Source: Planctomycetota bacterium (GTDB lineage: Bacteria > Planctomycetota > Planctomycetia > Gemmatales > Gemmataceae). From it: 50,479 bases of DNA. The notes below the pieces were generated by a model. The model did not search any database and had not been told where the DNA came from. It was given only the letters and a program-made list of their open reading frames with translations. Where the stretch lies: the NCBI GenBank assembly GCA_016873095.1, contig VGYC01000027.1:1-50479 (forward strand), written 5' to 3'. Below are positions 10,184-17,639 of this stretch, in pieces; positions within the stretch are counted from its first letter, which is position 1, and each line of letters begins with the position of its first letter. Position numbers and translations under genes: made by a program.

Positions 10184-10267
10184 CGTCTGCACAGCCACGT
10201 CTGCACAGCCACGTCTGCACAGCCACGTCTGCACAGCCACGTCTGCACAGCCACGTCTGCACAACCA
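10184..10267. repeat. 14-bp tandem repeat, 6 copies
   Basis: Six head-to-tail copies of CGTCTGCACAGCCA start at 10184, 10198, 10212, 10226, 10240 and 10254. Only the last differs (ACAACCA). The unit is two heptamers, CGTCTGC and ACAGCCA. It lies 63-146 bases upstream of the acyl-CoA synthetase start, that is in its 5' untranslated or promoter region. All frames through it are open, so it produces false coding extensions on both strands. Confidence 0.95.
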
Positions 10268-10330
10268 CGCTGGCGCTCGGCACCTAAAAACATGATTACG
10301 GATCACGCAGCGCGGCGGAGCCGCAATAGA

Positions 10331-10588
10331 ATGCACCGCAACGAAGATCGCCAAAGGTCTTTGCTGGCGGACTTGACGAAAGATCTCGGCCAACGCCAGA
10401 CCTGGAAGGGCCGGACCGTACGAGCCTTGAATTTGTTGGCGCCCGAGGATGCGGCGTTGCTGGCAGCGGTGAGTCGAGGGGAATTCGCCATCAGTGGTTT
10501 TCGCAATCGCGACGTGCGCGACATTCTGTTCGGCGATGCCAAAGATCCTGCGGATCTCAAGCGGCAATAAGGAAAAGTAACGCGGTAG
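10331..10588 (+). pseudogene. C-terminal remnant of a multicopy planctomycete family
   Basis: The frame from 10331 reads a short conserved-looking block: a segment with WKGRTVRALNLLAPEDAALL, then RGEFAISGFRNRDVRDILFG, then LKRQ followed by TAA at 10568-10570, GKVTR and a TAG at 10586-10588. From memory the block RGEFxINGFRNRDLRxLLF ... RRQxxxVTRxLRLLRAHGLI belongs near the C-terminus of a roughly 400-residue family present in many copies in planctomycete genomes. Here the first two thirds are missing and an in-frame stop breaks the block just where the family continues. I read it as a decayed copy; the family assignment rests on recall, not a search. The rest of 10122-10689 holds only the tandem repeat and a short inverted repeat. 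Confidence 0.5.
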
Positions 10589-10590
10589 TA

Positions 10591-10625
10591 ACACGGATAG
10601 TACGGATCGGCAACGACATCCGTGT
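10591..10625. repeat. Inverted repeat ACACGGAT ... ATCCGTGT
   Basis: Perfect 8-base arms at 10591-10598 and 10618-10625, separated by 19 bases, sit between the gene remnant and the end of the flavin oxidoreductase gene. It could form a hairpin downstream of that gene, but there is no T-run on either side to call a terminator. A partial copy (CATCCATGTGGTC) follows. Confidence 0.5.
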
Positions 10626-10689
10626 TCATCCATGTGGTCTGTAATTTTCTTGGACGCCCCAAGACGAATCCATGCTGGCCAGCCATGGA

Positions 10690-11937
10690 TCATTTCTTCT
10701 TGAACAGATCCAGTCCCGAGTTTCCCGAAATCATCGCGAAGACATCGCGGACCTGCTCGAAGCCCGCGCGCAGCAGGAAGTTCGAGTTCCGGCCATGGCT
10801 CTTGGCGCCAAGGATGTAGAAGTTCGCTTCCGGATTGCGGAGGTTGTCCGCGCCGCCGCCGCTCACCTTGAGGCAATCGTGCCCCTTCTGTTCTTGCAAG
10901 GCAGCCGCGAGTTTCATCGGCCCCAGCGAAGCGTAACACTCGTGGACATGCAGCTCGCGATAGATGCTGGTATCAGGCGAGTAGCCGACGTTGCCGATGA
11001 TCAGGTCCACCTCCCAGGTCTTGGCCTTGCCGGCCACGCCGCCGCCCACGCGAAAGCCGCGATCCTGGCCGAGGAACTCGACGCGGTCGATGACCGAGCT
11101 GGCATGATACTCGACATTGTCGTCCGTTCGCGTCGCCAGGGTATTCGCCTTGACCGCGAGCCGGTCGCGCTCGCGCAAGGAGTCGTCGACCACGCGGGCG
11201 AGAGGCTGGGTACGGTTGCTGCGCGCCAGCCAGATGACCCAGGTCGCCGGATTCTCGGCGAAGAGCGCTGACAGCCCGCACACAGTGGTGGCCGCCGAGT
11301 AGCCGCTGCCGACGACCAGCGTCGTCTTGCCGAGGTAGTGCTTCTTGCGCTCGCTGCCCAGGTCTTCCAGCCAGTACATGATGCTGTTCTCGGCGGCCGC
11401 CTCGCCGCTGGCCGGAATACCGCCGTCGCCAAGCCAGCGATGCTGCCCGAACGTCCCGGTACAATCGAGCACGATATCGGCTTCCTCGTTGCGCTCCTTC
11501 TTCTGATTGTCGCGAACGAGCAGGCGAAACGGTTGCCGGGCACGCTTCGGATCGCCGGGATCGTCGTCCTTGAGGTATCCATGCCGGCCAACCGCCAGCA
11601 CCTGCGTCTCCAGATGCAGGCAATTCTTGATGATCTCCAGCTTGGAGAGCGGCACCAGGTACGCGTTGCGATGCTCGCGGCCGGTGATGCAGGCGTCCTC
11701 GGCGGGAAACTCGTGGTCCGGATTGGCGGCGCGGATGGCGGCCCGGCCCAGCGGCGTGCTGTTCATGCCGAACGGGCTGAACAGCTTGACATGCCCCCAG
11801 CGCTGCCAGTAATCGGCGATCTGACCACGCTCGTAGAGGTCCACCGGATATTCGAGTTTGCGCGCATACAGGGCCGCCTCCAGGCCGATGGGTCCGGCCC
11901 CGAGGATGGCGATCCGCGGCAGGTCTGACTTGGGCAT
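10690..11937 (-). CDS. FAD-dependent oxidoreductase, flavin monooxygenase-like
   Basis: A 415-residue flavoprotein. The N-terminal FAD-binding motif is IAILGAGPIGLEAALYA (GxGxxG, residues about 9-25), followed by an acidic residue in LYERG. A second dinucleotide motif, TTLVVGSGYSAATT, sits near residue 225 and should bind NAD(P)H. The C-terminal ILGAKSHGRNSNFLLRAGFEQVRDVF closes the FAD site. This layout is that of the flavin-containing monooxygenase / lysine N6-hydroxylase / thioredoxin-reductase-like group, but no substrate motif is recognised. The start ATG 11937 has GGAGG five bases upstream. The open frame extends 40 codons further but through the REPIN-like element, which is not coding. 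It appears to be a single-gene unit. Confidence 0.82.
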   Translation of the reverse strand: MPKSDLPRIAILGAGPIGLEAALYARKLEYPVDLYERGQIADYWQRWGHVKLFSPFGMNSTPLGRAAIRAANPDHEFPAEDACITGREHRNAYLVPLSKLEIIKNCLHLETQVLAVGRHGYLKDDDPGDPKRARQPFRLLVRDNQKKERNEEADIVLDCTGTFGQHRWLGDGGIPASGEAAAENSIMYWLEDLGSERKKHYLGKTTLVVGSGYSAATTVCGLSALFAENPATWVIWLARSNRTQPLARVVDDSLRERDRLAVKANTLATRTDDNVEYHASSVIDRVEFLGQDRGFRVGGGVAGKAKTWEVDLIIGNVGYSPDTSIYRELHVHECYASLGPMKLAAALQEQKGHDCLKVSGGGADNLRNPEANFYILGAKSHGRNSNFLLRAGFEQVRDVFAMISGNSGLDLFKKK

Positions 11938-12000
11938 GGGTCCCTCCAGCGACTGTCCTATGTACGTGATCGCGAAAGTCATCACGCTTGAGCCACATTG

Positions 12001-12081
12001 GTAGCGGAACTCGCACACGAGTTCCGAAAGCCAGTGCCCAAGTTGCCGAATCATCATGGGAATTCTTGCGAATTCCGCTAC
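12001..12081. repeat. REPIN-like element: two GTAG-headed palindromes in inverted orientation
   Basis: The left half is GTAG followed by the perfect 9-bp palindrome CGGAACTCG-CACA-CGAGTTCCG (12005-12026). The right half, read on the minus strand from 12081, is GTAG followed by CGGAATTC-GCAA-GAATTCC. The two halves share GTAGCGGAA(C/T)TCG and face each other, with 9-bp outer arms GTAGCGGAA (12001-12009) and TTCCGCTAC (12073-12081). A GTAG tetranucleotide beside a palindrome, paired in inverted orientation, is the known layout of REPINs moved by RAYT transposases. It lies between the flavin oxidoreductase start and the WGR gene stop. No RAYT gene is in the window. Confidence 0.75.
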
Positions 12082-12085
12082 GTCT

Positions 12086-13882
12086 CTAGCCGTCTTGTTT
12101 TTGCACTGCAGCCCAGCCTTCTACTTCCGCCAGCAACTCCGGAGCATCCTGGACAATGGCATCGAGGATGCGCTGCAACAATTCATCCGGCGGCGAATGC
12201 ACGGGCGACGGCAACTTTCCCAATGGCGAATCCATGAGTGCATGCGCAATCATCGGCGTCGGGAGGCCCAGCAATTCGCGCACTCTATGCACGGCCAGAA
12301 TCTCTACCGGAAAGATGTCGTACGGAGACCACGAAAATTCCTGGTAACCCGACTCGCCGGTGCGCAGCAGGTGATAATCGCAGCACATCTCCAGTGCCAC
12401 GCTCAGCTTCGCGGGATCCTCCCAGGCGCTAAAGATCTGCTGATAGACTCCGAGCTTTGCCTTGGGATAATTCGCCCAGTTGATCTCGATGTTCTTCCAC
12501 AGGGCGTAGAGTTGCAAGAGGTACGGCTCCAACGGCGTGAAGTGCCAGCTGAAATGCTCGGGATGCTTCAGCATTGCCTCGCCGAGCCAGCGCACGATGC
12601 TCAGATCGCCCAGGCTCCACGCTAGCGCCAGCAGCCGGCCGCCATGATCGGGGATCTGATCGATCTCCTGGCGCTTTCCCATGTGGCGCTGCAAATGGAT
12701 GCTCCAGACTTCGTACTGCAACGCCAGGTGGATGCGGGGCCAACCTTCCGGACGACCTTGCAAGACGCTGGTGACGCCTTCCTCAATGATCCGTTTTCCG
12801 ACAGACTCCATCGCCAGGGTGATCAGCAGCAACCGTCGCGGCGTCGCCATTTGTTCGCGCCATCTCTGGATCGCCGGCGCCATCTGCTCGCGCGTCATGC
12901 CGACAAAACGAGGCTCAAAGCGTTCTTCAGTGCAGCGTTTAAGAACGTTTTCGATCTTCTCGACGTGCTCGCGATGAAAATCCTCCATGTTTACGAACCA
13001 TTGTTTGGCGTTCTTGAGATGGTTCTTGATCAAGTTGTGCTTGGGCTTGACGTTGCCCCCGGTCTTCGTAAAGGTCGAGGATGACACATGAGTCGCAAAA
13101 ACCTTCCAGAACCACGGGCCCAGAAGCTCGCGAATGCTCGCGAACTTCGAGGCAGGCTGCACGACGTGCAAGCAGGTGTCGGTTGCCTCGTAGGGCCGCA
13201 GCGACAGAATCTTCAGGTCGGCGGGCAGTACCTTTTCCAGCGCGAATAGGAGATCGTGCAGGCACGGCTCCTTGCCTTTGAGGCGGACGCGGTAGCGCGA
13301 ACCAATGCCGGCGTGTTGCAGCACAACTGTCTTGGGAAAGCCGGTGTCCGGGTCGTCCTCTTCGATCATCCCCTTCACGCCGTGGGGAAACAGGCGTTGC
13401 CAGACATCATTGAGGACCTCGGCGGGATGGAAACGCCAGTCGGTGTAGATCGTCGCCGGCGCGTCTGCGAGTGCGTTCGCGAAACTAAAGGCGAGATCTT
13501 CGGCTTGATCGGGAAAGGCTGCGACGGCCTGTTCGGATGCGCCAAGAATCTTCAGCGCCTCTTGAATGATAGAACGCTCCGGGGGTTCCGCCGGGCGATC
13601 GTGTACGTCCGCCGCTTTGTCGTGCATCGCAGTCCCGGACGCGACGCCCGGTGTTTCAGCGCTGGCCGTTGAACCGGTTTCGACATAGCCCTTGCCGAGC
13701 TTTTCTGCAATGAGCTTGTCGCAAGCTTTTTTCAATTCGGCGGCATTGCTGAGTGTCTTTGTTTGGCTCTGCCCTTTCGTGCCGATGCGCCCGAAATGGA
13801 CGGTGAAGGTGCAATCGTCCCAGTCGATCGTCCAGAACTTGGCAGACTTGTCAGCGATGAATTGAAACTCACGGCGCGGCAT
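12086..13882 (-). CDS. WGR-domain protein
   Basis: A 598-residue protein. Residues 1-70 form a WGR domain (FWTIDWDDCTFTVHFGRIGTKGQ then TKTLSNAAELKKACDKLIAEKLGKGY), a module that binds nucleic acid or proteins in PARPs and in bacterial MolR-like proteins. A Pro/Ala-rich linker (about 70-105) leads to a long alpha-helical remainder with no catalytic motif that I recognise. ATG 13882 has GGAG at good spacing. It starts 23 bases after the stop of the formyltransferase gene on the same strand, so the two may be cotranscribed, but their functions do not obviously connect. The C-terminal 500 residues may be a family of their own. Confidence 0.75.
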   Translation of the reverse strand: MPRREFQFIADKSAKFWTIDWDDCTFTVHFGRIGTKGQSQTKTLSNAAELKKACDKLIAEKLGKGYVETGSTASAETPGVASGTAMHDKAADVHDRPAEPPERSIIQEALKILGASEQAVAAFPDQAEDLAFSFANALADAPATIYTDWRFHPAEVLNDVWQRLFPHGVKGMIEEDDPDTGFPKTVVLQHAGIGSRYRVRLKGKEPCLHDLLFALEKVLPADLKILSLRPYEATDTCLHVVQPASKFASIRELLGPWFWKVFATHVSSSTFTKTGGNVKPKHNLIKNHLKNAKQWFVNMEDFHREHVEKIENVLKRCTEERFEPRFVGMTREQMAPAIQRWREQMATPRRLLLITLAMESVGKRIIEEGVTSVLQGRPEGWPRIHLALQYEVWSIHLQRHMGKRQEIDQIPDHGGRLLALAWSLGDLSIVRWLGEAMLKHPEHFSWHFTPLEPYLLQLYALWKNIEINWANYPKAKLGVYQQIFSAWEDPAKLSVALEMCCDYHLLRTGESGYQEFSWSPYDIFPVEILAVHRVRELLGLPTPMIAHALMDSPLGKLPSPVHSPPDELLQRILDAIVQDAPELLAEVEGWAAVQKQDG

Positions 13883-13905
13883 GCGGGTGCTCCGACTTAT
13901 TCACT

Positions 13906-14796
13906 CTACCCCAGCAACTTCCGCAAATGCAAATGATGCGGCCCCAGGTTGCCGCCGTAGTTGCCGGCGGTGATGTGCAGGACGCCGGGTTGACAGGCGG
14001 CGCGGACGCCGGTGCGGGTCGCCTCCTCCACGGCCGCGAGGTCGAGGCCGTCGATGACGATTTCATAGACCGCGTTCACGCCCTCCGGCAAGGCGCTCTG
14101 GACCAGGCCGCGCAGTGTCGGGCAGTAGGCGTCGTTGGTGCTGGCGCGGAGCTTCTTGTACTTGCTGCCGACCTTGCTGCCGCTGCGGACGACGCCGCCG
14201 GGGAACGGCATGATGACATTGGGCAGCTTGCCGATTGCTTGCACCGCGGACTCGGCCGCCGCGAGCGCCTTGGCCTGATCTTCGCCGAGGATGAGGAAGT
14301 TGCCGCCGGCGACGCCCTTCATGGTGCCGAAGACATCCTCGCAGACGAACTCGCCGTCCATCACCGGCAGACGCCAGTAGCGGATGCCTTCGAGCTTCTT
14401 GCTGAACTGATGGCCGTCGCCGAAGAAGCGCAGGTTGCCGCCGACGCGGATGCTCTTGTCCTTGACGACGGGCAGTCCGTTGTAACAAGCGGTGGTCGGG
14501 CAGGTGAGGATGCACTGGCCGACGCGGTTGACGACGGCCTTCTGCAAGGCATCGCGATTGAAGGCGAACATGAGGAGGCTGACGCCGGGCCGGCCGTCGG
14601 GAGTTTCTTCCGCCGGCACGATGCGCTCGATGCCGGCTTCCACGTCGCAGCCAATGACGGAGGAGGCGTAGCCGGTCGCGACCCGGCCCGCCGTCTGCGC
14701 CCATTCCGGCGACTCCGCGGTGACGATGAGCCGGGCCCCCGTCATGGGAAAGGCCTCGGCGAACGTGTCTTCGATGGTCACGCCGTTGATGTTCAC
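13906..14796 (-). CDS. ftr: Formylmethanofuran--tetrahydromethanopterin formyltransferase
   Basis: A 296-residue cytosolic enzyme (Ftr / FhcD) that moves a formyl group between methanofuran and tetrahydromethanopterin. It shows the family start INGVTIEDTFAEAFPM, then ARLIVTA, GYASSVIGCDVEAGIE, the block TCPTTACYNG near residue 101, GGNLRFFGDGHQFSKKL, and GGVVRSGSKVGSKYKKLRASTNDAYCPTL at about 203-231. Length matches bacterial and archaeal members. The start codon is GTG 14796. In methylotrophs and planctomycetes this enzyme serves formaldehyde oxidation together with FhcABC; none of those genes, nor methenyl-H4MPT cyclohydrolase, is visible here. Confidence 0.93.
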   Translation of the reverse strand: MNINGVTIEDTFAEAFPMTGARLIVTAESPEWAQTAGRVATGYASSVIGCDVEAGIERIVPAEETPDGRPGVSLLMFAFNRDALQKAVVNRVGQCILTCPTTACYNGLPVVKDKSIRVGGNLRFFGDGHQFSKKLEGIRYWRLPVMDGEFVCEDVFGTMKGVAGGNFLILGEDQAKALAAAESAVQAIGKLPNVIMPFPGGVVRSGSKVGSKYKKLRASTNDAYCPTLRGLVQSALPEGVNAVYEIVIDGLDLAAVEEATRTGVRAACQPGVLHITAGNYGGNLGPHHLHLRKLLG

Positions 14797-14973
14797 GAGA
14801 CTAAAATAACGAAAACAGGCGAGGCAGGAAAGCCACTGGGGTGCCCCATGGCTGCGTGGGCACGTTTAGCTGGTCCCTTGTCTCTTATCCGTGCCATGCG
14901 TGTACTCGAGAATCACGCGCGAGTGCGCTCCAGTTCCCGCCTCTGTGTTGCAGTGCTCCCGCCGGAGTAGCGC

Positions 14974-16875
14974 CTACAATGGCCGCACCGCCGACTCGCG
15001 GCCTGCATGACGGACGATCAGGCCGGCCCGAGGCGCCTCCAGACCGCGGCGCAACCGGTAGCCTTCCCTGAGATCAGCAGTCAGGTCCAGGACTCTGCTC
15101 AGCGCCGTATCGAAGACGGCCAGCGTCGGACCGCAGTCGATCACGGATTCGACCGGCACGATGAGTGAATTGTGGAAGGCACGCGTGACATCGAACTCCA
15201 CGCCGCGCCAGTCGAACGCCCCAGCAAGCTGCCGCACTCCGGCCGGCAGGGTTCGCAGCAGCACGAAGTCCTCGGCCACACGACGGACATCTGCCAGCGA
15301 GACGATTCCCGTGTTCGCCGTTTGCACGTTGTCGAGATGCATGCCACGGATGGGCATTCCCGCCAGGCGTGCGTGCAGGCCCGCAAGATCGATGGCCAGG
15401 TCCAGTGCGCGGCAGAGCTCGCCCAACTCGTTCAGCCGGCGAGCGGCTATGGAACGACTGAAGGCAAGATAGCTCAGCAGTGGCGTTCGATCCGGCTCCC
15501 CCGGCGCCTTCCCGGCTCCCAGCGGGCGGTCGATGAACACGGCCAGGCCCTGTTCGCGCAGCTCATCGGCCGACTCCAGGTCCCGCAGACTCTGCGTCAG
15601 AATCGCCCGGGCATGCTCGCCGGCAGTCAAGGGATCGCCGTCGTACAATCGCCGGCGACGCTTGCCGGGATGCAGCAACTGCTCTTCCGGGACGCGCACG
15701 AACGGTGCTGGCAGTACACGGGCATTCTCGCCGGGGGAGGTTGGCGCGTCCGGGACGCAATGCCCCTCGTAGTGCGCGCGCAGGCGCCAGCCATCCCGCA
15801 ACGCCCGGCGGCGCTTTTGTGGAAGCCCCCCCTCCGCCGAGAAAAGGTCGCCGTGCGTTTCGCACAGATGCAACAAGCGCTTCAGGCATGCGTCCAGCAG
15901 CAGTGCGTCGGGATAGTTGGCGCCGCGGTGGTGATAGGTGGACAGGTCATAGGCGGTCAGATGTCGGCCGAGCTGACGCAGCAGTTGCCCGAGAAAGTCG
16001 ACCTCGTCAGCGGCAGTGGCATCGCCCTGGCTCACCAGGCATCCGATGAATGACATGGCGTTGTCAACCAGCCCCGTCCACGGTGAAAGAGACACGTCGT
16101 TGAACATGACGCACAGCAGGCCGAGGACATCGCGAGCCGGACGGAGGTGCCATCGGCGGCGCCTGGCGAAAAGGTCGGCCAGATCGGGCACTTCGGCGAT
16201 GTCCGCGACACGCAGGGCGGCCTCCAGCAGCCTGGCAAGTTCCGCCGGGGCGCGACCCGCTTGCATGCCATCGTGAAGCCTTTCCATCAATTCTCGGCAG
16301 GAGCGCAGCGGCACATCTGCTCCGCCGCGATGATCGACAAACGCCAGGTGTCCGAGCGCGAATCCCGGCAGCGGCGACTCCAGCGATGTCAACGGCAGCC
16401 GACTTGCGCCCAGCACGGCGGCGGCGACCAGGTCCGAGATCTCGGCACGCAGCTCGGCCTCGCTCGAGTGCTGAAACTCCTCGAGATGGATGGTGCCAAC
16501 CAGCTCCGGTACCCAGGCGGTCGTCTCGCGGCTGTCAATGACATTGTTGCCCGCGTCCACGGCTTCCCATACATGGCAGAGAACGGCGCGGACAACGTGC
16601 AACTGTCTCGCGGTCTCATCAAGCTTGAACGACAGAATCGGGGCGGCGGAGCGTCGGCCGGCCTCCACGTGGTAGACATTCCAGCTCGTGAAGGACTTGG
16701 CCTCGCGCGCGAAGCGAGGCGGGACCAACCGCCCACGCGATATCTCCCAGGCGATTTCCTCGCGCGGCAGCCGCTCCCAGAGCAGGTCCATGCCGGGACG
16801 TATGAAGAAATTGCCTGCATGCAGAACGTTGGCCGCCAGCTTGTGAATCTTGCGCAGCTCGCCTTCGTGGATCAT
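14974..16875 (-). CDS. Conserved-looking protein of unknown function, 633 residues
   Basis: I do not recognise the family. With ATG 16875 the product has 633 residues (MIHEGELRKIHKLAANVL...), no signal peptide or membrane helix, and a mostly alpha-helical, Arg- and Leu-rich composition. Short repeated-looking segments of the type VADIAEVPDLADLFARRRRWHL and a His-rich STYHHRGANYPD are seen. Codon use matches its neighbours and the reading frame is open over the whole length, so it is a real gene. An upstream frame extension of 51 codons overlaps the divergent small secreted-protein gene and is unlikely to be translated. No partner genes suggest a role. Confidence 0.65.
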   Translation of the reverse strand: MIHEGELRKIHKLAANVLHAGNFFIRPGMDLLWERLPREEIAWEISRGRLVPPRFAREAKSFTSWNVYHVEAGRRSAAPILSFKLDETARQLHVVRAVLCHVWEAVDAGNNVIDSRETTAWVPELVGTIHLEEFQHSSEAELRAEISDLVAAAVLGASRLPLTSLESPLPGFALGHLAFVDHRGGADVPLRSCRELMERLHDGMQAGRAPAELARLLEAALRVADIAEVPDLADLFARRRRWHLRPARDVLGLLCVMFNDVSLSPWTGLVDNAMSFIGCLVSQGDATAADEVDFLGQLLRQLGRHLTAYDLSTYHHRGANYPDALLLDACLKRLLHLCETHGDLFSAEGGLPQKRRRALRDGWRLRAHYEGHCVPDAPTSPGENARVLPAPFVRVPEEQLLHPGKRRRRLYDGDPLTAGEHARAILTQSLRDLESADELREQGLAVFIDRPLGAGKAPGEPDRTPLLSYLAFSRSIAARRLNELGELCRALDLAIDLAGLHARLAGMPIRGMHLDNVQTANTGIVSLADVRRVAEDFVLLRTLPAGVRQLAGAFDWRGVEFDVTRAFHNSLIVPVESVIDCGPTLAVFDTALSRVLDLTADLREGYRLRRGLEAPRAGLIVRHAGRESAVRPL

Positions 16876-17006
16876 TTCACTCAGGTTCGGCCGATCGGCA
16901 CACCTTGTCAAGCTCCACCCGGAAAAAAGACTCCGATTGTGCCGATAGAAGGAGATGTAGGAAGGTCGCTTGAACGGGGCCGGACGGAATTCTTGGAGGA
17001 GATGCG

Positions 17007-17603
17007 ATGACAGGGAAAACCACGGCATGGGCGCTGACCGGCTTCTTGCTCATCAATGGCGTCTGCCGGGCGCAGGAACTTGCAGCGGGCCAGGAAGAGG
17101 TTGGCCAGATTGAATTCAATCACGGCGACTGCGGCCCGGCCGGTTGCGGACACGGTCACGGTCGCGGACTCCATCGCCACAACGACGATGGCAGAACCGG
17201 CTGTCAGCGAATCTGGGGATGGTGGACCTATCGGCCTCTGCCGGTGCCGCATCACCTCAAGGGCTGCATTCGTTTTCAGCAGACGCCGCAGGCCCCCTAC
17301 TACGCATACTTCGTTTATCTCTATGGACCGCGTTCACCGAACCTGGGCTTCAAGCCGACGCCAGTCCATCGTGGCGAACTCTGCGCGCATGGGCTGCCGC
17401 TGGCATCCCCGGCACCTTTGGAAGGCTACACCGATCCAGGCACGGTGCCGGCGCCCGAGGAAACGCTACCCACGCCGCGGCACAACGACGCTATCCCCGA
17501 TTCCAATACGCTGCCCCATACCGCTCCCGAAGAATCCGAGCCGTCAGCTTCGAATACGTCGAAGAATGTACCCGTGCGCGAAGAACAGGGAAATCGGCGA
17601 TGA
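17007..17603 (+). CDS. Small secreted protein, function unknown
   Basis: A 198-residue protein with a signal peptide (MTGKTTAWALTGFLLINGVCRAQE, cleavage near residue 22). The mature part has a His/Gly/Cys-rich stretch (GDCGPAGCGHGHGRGLHRHND, about 41-61), a WTYRPLPVPHH segment, and a Pro/Glu-rich, low-complexity tail. The His-rich stretch may bind metal, which is only a guess. GGAGGAG lies at ideal spacing before ATG 17007. Proteins with the short WWTYRPLP-type segment are common among exported planctomycete proteins. It is divergent from the unknown 633-residue gene and convergent with tryptophanase. Confidence 0.65.
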   Translation: MTGKTTAWALTGFLLINGVCRAQELAAGQEEVGQIEFNHGDCGPAGCGHGHGRGLHRHNDDGRTGCQRIWGWWTYRPLPVPHHLKGCIRFQQTPQAPYYAYFVYLYGPRSPNLGFKPTPVHRGELCAHGLPLASPAPLEGYTDPGTVPAPEETLPTPRHNDAIPDSNTLPHTAPEESEPSASNTSKNVPVREEQGNRR

Positions 17604-17639
17604 GCGCGGAAGCTGCGTGGCGCGAAACGCGCTGGCTGT

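Noticed and set aside
10184-10267. The 14-bp repeats as a CRISPR array.
   Set aside because: The copies are directly adjacent with no spacers and are far shorter than CRISPR repeats.
10061-10939. A 292-codon minus-strand frame through the tandem repeat.
   Set aside because: Its openness comes from the repeat and from the shadow of the flavin oxidoreductase; no family features.
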